Source: Candidatus Fermentithermobacillaceae bacterium (GTDB taxonomy: Bacteria; Bacillota; Sulfobacillia; Fermentithermobacillales; DUSS01). From it: a stretch of 64,000 nucleotides of DNA. A program made the position numbers and the translations under genes. The stretch covers positions 1 to 64,000 of the forward strand of contig DUSS01000045.1 of the NCBI GenBank assembly GCA_012842495.1. The letters run 5' to 3'. The notes under the pieces were generated by a model. It ran no database searches. It was given only the letters and a program-made list of their open reading frames with translations, and had not been told where the DNA came from. Below, piece by piece: positions 61,166 through 64,000 of this stretch (positions are counted from its first letter, which is position 1; each line of letters opens with the position of its first letter).

Positions 61166-62245
61166 GTGAGGAAGGAAAAAACTCCCGTGAGGGTTGGTTC
61201 AGTCGTCGTCGGCGGGAACGCGCCTGTATCGGTCCAGGCAATGACAAAGACGGACACGAGGGATTTCGAAGCAACCCTCGCCCAGATTTGCTCTCTGGTC
61301 AAAGAGGGAGCGGAAATAATCCGGGTAGCTATCCCCGACGAGGAGTCCTGCCGGGTACTGCGGCGTCTAAAAAGAGAGGTAGAAGTACCTCTGGTAGCTG
61401 ACGTTCATTTCGCTCCGAAACTCGGCTTTAAAGCTCTCGAAGCCGGCGCAGACAAGATCAGGGTGAACCCGGGGAACATCGGGGGGAAGAATGCCCTTCT
61501 CGAACTGGCCAAGGAGGCCAGACGGCGTGGAGCCGCGATAAGGATCGGGGTGAACTCGGGATCGGTCGAAAGGGAGATCCTTGCCCGGCACGGCAGGCCC
61601 TCTGCGGAAGCGATGGTGGAAAGCGCCCTCGGTCATGTGCGCTTCCTCGAAGACCACGGGGTGGACGGAATAGTCATCTCCTTGAAATCTTCCTCGGCGT
61701 GGGAAACGGTGAGAGCTTACCGGCTCATCCACGAAAAGACTTCCTGGCCTCTTCATGTCGGGGTCACCGAGGCGGGGCCGGGCCTGTCGGGTGTGGTGAA
61801 GTCGGCGGCAGGCATCGGTACTCTGCTGGCAGAGGGCATCGGCGATACGGTGAGGGTGTCTCTTTCGGCGCCGCCCGAAGAAGAAGTGAAAGTAGCTCGG
61901 GATATCCTCCAGTCTCTCGAACTTCGCACATTCGGGCCGGACGTGATCGCGTGCCCGACTTGTTCTCGCTGCCAGGTTCAGGACCTTCCCGACGTGGCGA
62001 TCAGGGTGAAAAAAGCCCTGGAGGGCGTCAGAGAGCCGCTTAAAGTAGCTGTCATGGGCTGTCCGGTGAACGGGCCTGGGGAAGCCAGGGAAGCTGATGT
62101 AGGCATCGCCTGCGGCAGGGAAGGCGGGATCCTATTCCGGAGGGGCGAAGCCCGGGGACGGGTGAAAAGGGAAGAGATGGTCGAAGCGCTTCTGGCTCTG
62201 TGCAGAGAGGAGATCGAGGCCAGGAGGCGGGGGGACGCCCGGTGA
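61166..62245 (+). CDS. ispG: 4-hydroxy-3-methylbut-2-enyl diphosphate synthase (IspG/GcpE)
   Basis: A 359-residue [4Fe-4S] enzyme of the MEP pathway. The TIM-barrel part contains VQAMTKTDTRD, LVADVHFAPKLGFKALEAG, DKIRVNPGNIGG and VGVTEAGPG. The cluster ligands are in CPTCSRCQ (two used Cys) and MGCPVNGPGEAREADVGI. GTG start 9 nt after GGAGG. It overlaps polC by 4 bp; proS, frequently between them in Firmicutes, is missing. Confidence 0.97.
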   Translation: MRKEKTPVRVGSVVVGGNAPVSVQAMTKTDTRDFEATLAQICSLVKEGAEIIRVAIPDEESCRVLRRLKREVEVPLVADVHFAPKLGFKALEAGADKIRVNPGNIGGKNALLELAKEARRRGAAIRIGVNSGSVEREILARHGRPSAEAMVESALGHVRFLEDHGVDGIVISLKSSSAWETVRAYRLIHEKTSWPLHVGVTEAGPGLSGVVKSAAGIGTLLAEGIGDTVRVSLSAPPEEEVKVARDILQSLELRTFGPDVIACPTCSRCQVQDLPDVAIRVKKALEGVREPLKVAVMGCPVNGPGEAREADVGIACGREGGILFRRGEARGRVKREEMVEALLALCREEIEARRRGDAR

Positions 62246-64000
62246 GCCTCAGGTTCGTGACGCCCGGTGCTCAAATCTTCCTCGGGGACCTCTTATCGTG
62301 CGTCCCTGGAGAGGACGATGCCGGTAAGGGGCTCGAGGCGATTTCCCAACTTGTGGTTGCCGGTATCGAAGTGGATACCTCTGCCGGCACCTGGACGCTT
62401 TGTCTTCAAGCAGGCAACGGCCAACTCCCTTCCGGGATATCCAGGGAGGCGCTGGACGGACAACTAAGAAAAGCCGCGGCGAAGCTCGGGCGTTTTGTGC
62501 CGGAAGCTTTGGAGGTCAGGTTCAGAATCGAGGGAGTCTCAAGGGAATCTCGGGAGGTCCGGCGGAAGGAAGCGTCCGGCCGCGCTAACGAAGACGACGT
62601 CATCCTCGGCAGGCCGATTCGCTCAACGCCCGTGGATATCTCGTTGCTCACGGGTGGGGAGAAGGAGAACGTGACCGTAAGGGGTACCATTTGCGATGTG
62701 TCCGTGAAAAAGAGCCGTTCGGGAGATGCCGTCGTCGAAATGGTCATAACGGACAGGAAGGATTCCATTTTCGCGAGGGCATTTTTTTCCGATGAAAAGT
62801 TTTTACGCCTGGCCCCTGGTGTTTCCGTTACGGTACGCGGCCGCTCAGCTTTGGACAAGCTCTCCATGGAGCCTTTCGTCCTCTGCCACGATATTTGCCT
62901 GACTGCACCAGAAGTGAGAACGGACGACTACCCCGACAAGAGGGTCGAGCTTCACCTCCATACGAAAATGAGCGCTCTCGACTCCGTTCTCGACCTGGAA
63001 AAAGCCATTGAAAGGGCGGCCCTTTGGGGGCACGGAGCTGTGGCCATAACCGACCACGGCGTGGTGCAAGCGTTTCCCGAAGCGGAGCACCTTGCAAAGA
63101 AGTACGGAGTGAAGGTGATTTACGGGCTAGAGGGATACCTGGTGGAGGACGGGGGCGATACCGGGCCGAGTTACCACATCACGCTTCTGGTGAAAGACCA
63201 GGCCGGGTTGAAAAACCTGTACCGGATCGTCACAGAATCTCACTTGCACCACTTTTACAGGACCCCGCGCATTCCCCGGGGGCTTCTGTCCCGGTTTAGA
63301 GAGGGAATCCTCGTGGGATCGGCGTGTGAGGCAGGGGAGGTGTTTCAGACGATCCTGTCGGGGCGCGGGTCCATCCAGGACGTGGCCTCGTTTTACGATT
63401 ATCTGGAGATTCAACCCGTCGATGTGAACGCCTTCCTCGTGACGGATGGTCGCGTCAGCTCCAAGGAAGAGCTCGGCCTGTTGAATAAGAAAATCGTTGA
63501 ACTCGGCCGGGCTTTGGGTATCCCCGTGGTCATGACGGGCGATGCCCACTACCTCGATCCGGAAGATGAGATTTACAGGAGAATTCTACTCTCGGCCAAA
63601 GGCATGGAGCAAGGAGAAAGACCTGCTCCCCTCCATTTCAGGAGCACCGCCGAGCTCATGGACGAAGCCCGGTCGTACTTAGACCCTGACCTGGCCAGAC
63701 TGGTGGTCGTGGAAAACCCCAGGCGCATCGCAGAGCAGGTAGCTCCGGTCACCCCAGTGCGCCCGGGCCTTCATTGCCCGCGCCTCGACGACCAGGATGA
63801 GCTCCTGCGGAGCATGGCTGAAGAGGGGATACGGAAACTTTACGGACCCAGTCCGTCTCCTCTCGTAAAAGAGAGGTTAGAACGGGAGCTTCAGGCCATC
63901 ATCGGAAACGGATATGCTCCCATTTACCTCATAGCTGCCAAAATGGTGGCCAAGTCCGAAAGCGATGGTTACATGGTGGGGTCGAGGGGCTCCGTTGGTT
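62242..64000 (+). CDS. polC: DNA polymerase III PolC-type alpha subunit lacking the inserted exonuclease (partial)
   Basis: The first 586 residues of a PolC-type replicase; the gene runs off the window. Residues about 1-130 are an N-terminal domain, about 140-230 an OB fold (VTVRGTICDVSVKK), then a PHP domain: H238-L-H240, D247, T-D-H272, G-L-E297, YH312, SAC362, G-D434-A-H436. In PolC proteins I know, a roughly 180-residue DEDDh exonuclease sits between the Glu and the YH strand; here only 14 residues separate E297 and H312. N434-type Asn in Bacillus is Asp here, so the metal-ligand set resembles active DnaE PHP domains. The polymerase domain begins at the edge (GYAPIYLIA, GSRGSVG). GTG start 6 nt after GGGGGGA. 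Confidence 0.93.
   Translation, partial: MSLRFVTPGAQIFLGDLLSCVPGEDDAGKGLEAISQLVVAGIEVDTSAGTWTLCLQAGNGQLPSGISREALDGQLRKAAAKLGRFVPEALEVRFRIEGVSRESREVRRKEASGRANEDDVILGRPIRSTPVDISLLTGGEKENVTVRGTICDVSVKKSRSGDAVVEMVITDRKDSIFARAFFSDEKFLRLAPGVSVTVRGRSALDKLSMEPFVLCHDICLTAPEVRTDDYPDKRVELHLHTKMSALDSVLDLEKAIERAALWGHGAVAITDHGVVQAFPEAEHLAKKYGVKVIYGLEGYLVEDGGDTGPSYHITLLVKDQAGLKNLYRIVTESHLHHFYRTPRIPRGLLSRFREGILVGSACEAGEVFQTILSGRGSIQDVASFYDYLEIQPVDVNAFLVTDGRVSSKEELGLLNKKIVELGRALGIPVVMTGDAHYLDPEDEIYRRILLSAKGMEQGERPAPLHFRSTAELMDEARSYLDPDLARLVVVENPRRIAEQVAPVTPVRPGLHCPRLDDQDELLRSMAEEGIRKLYGPSPSPLVKERLERELQAIIGNGYAPIYLIAAKMVAKSESDGYMVGSRGSVG

Noticed and set aside
1-64000. CRISPR arrays, insertion sequences, prophage or integrated elements, rRNA and tRNA genes.
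   Set aside because: No regularly spaced repeats, transposase or integrase other than XerC, and no RNA-gene signatures were seen; gene order and composition look like native core genome.

Overview
The window comes from a high-GC, endospore-forming, flagellated member of the Bacillota (Firmicutes). It carries an uninterrupted pro-sigma-K gene, a GerA/GerB/GerC germination operon, YtvI, CodY, a T-box-controlled trpS, a PolC-type replicase and the classic Gram-positive order dprA-topA-xerC-hslVU-codY-fla/che-rpsB-tsf-pyrH-frr-uppS-cdsA-dxr-rseP-ispG-polC. The lineage within the Bacillota cannot be fixed from the sequence; CodY together with a c-di-GMP-I riboswitch ahead of flgB suits a Clostridia-like organism. 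TTG and GTG starts are very common.

Left part (1-12.6 kb): the end of a Gly-rich protein of unknown function; galT-glgA (sugar nucleotide and glycogen metabolism); a GT4 glycosyltransferase and adenosylhomocysteinase on the minus strand; then a sporulation-flavoured run on the plus strand: an RsfA-like regulator, a SpoVD/FtsI-like transpeptidase, a membrane-anchored TPR protein fused to a CofE-like (F420 gamma-glutamyl ligase) domain, and sigK. A YqeG phosphatase, a degenerate LuxR-type response regulator and a 57-residue membrane protein follow.

Middle (12.8-23.9 kb): a T-box leader with a UGG specifier and trpS; comM-yraN behind a good sigma-A promoter; rnhB converging on yraN with a 114-bp overlap; a minus-strand unit of orphan histidine kinase-gerA-gerB-gerC; and a divergent exported peptidoglycan-binding/LysM/GH18 protein of the SleL/YaaH type.

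Right part (23.9-64 kb): about 40 kb entirely on the plus strand. dprA, topA (apparently without a standard start codon), xerC, hslV, hslU and codY end at a terminator. A c-di-GMP-I riboswitch with its own terminator then guards a flagellar superoperon from flgB to flhA, followed by a PilZ protein, sigma-28 (sigD/fliA), a short DUF342/FapA-like protein and a small conserved flagellar-operon protein. Thus c-di-GMP appears to act at both ends: on RNA at the start of the operon and through a PilZ protein at its end. Gene-order neighbours usually seen here (trmFO, ylxF, flbD/swrD, cheY, flhF, flhG, che genes, proS) are missing. A sigma-A promoter starts the rpsB-tsf-pyrH-frr-uppS-cdsA-ytvI-dxr-rseP-ispG-polC run of translation, lipid/isoprenoid and replication genes.

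The most surprising observation is the PolC at the right edge. Its PHP domain runs straight through where the DEDDh 3'-5' exonuclease is normally inserted, and it keeps the metal-ligand positions used by proofreading PHP domains of DnaE-type polymerases. Other notable items are a FliO-FliP fusion, the TPR-CofE fusion and the kinase-ger operon.
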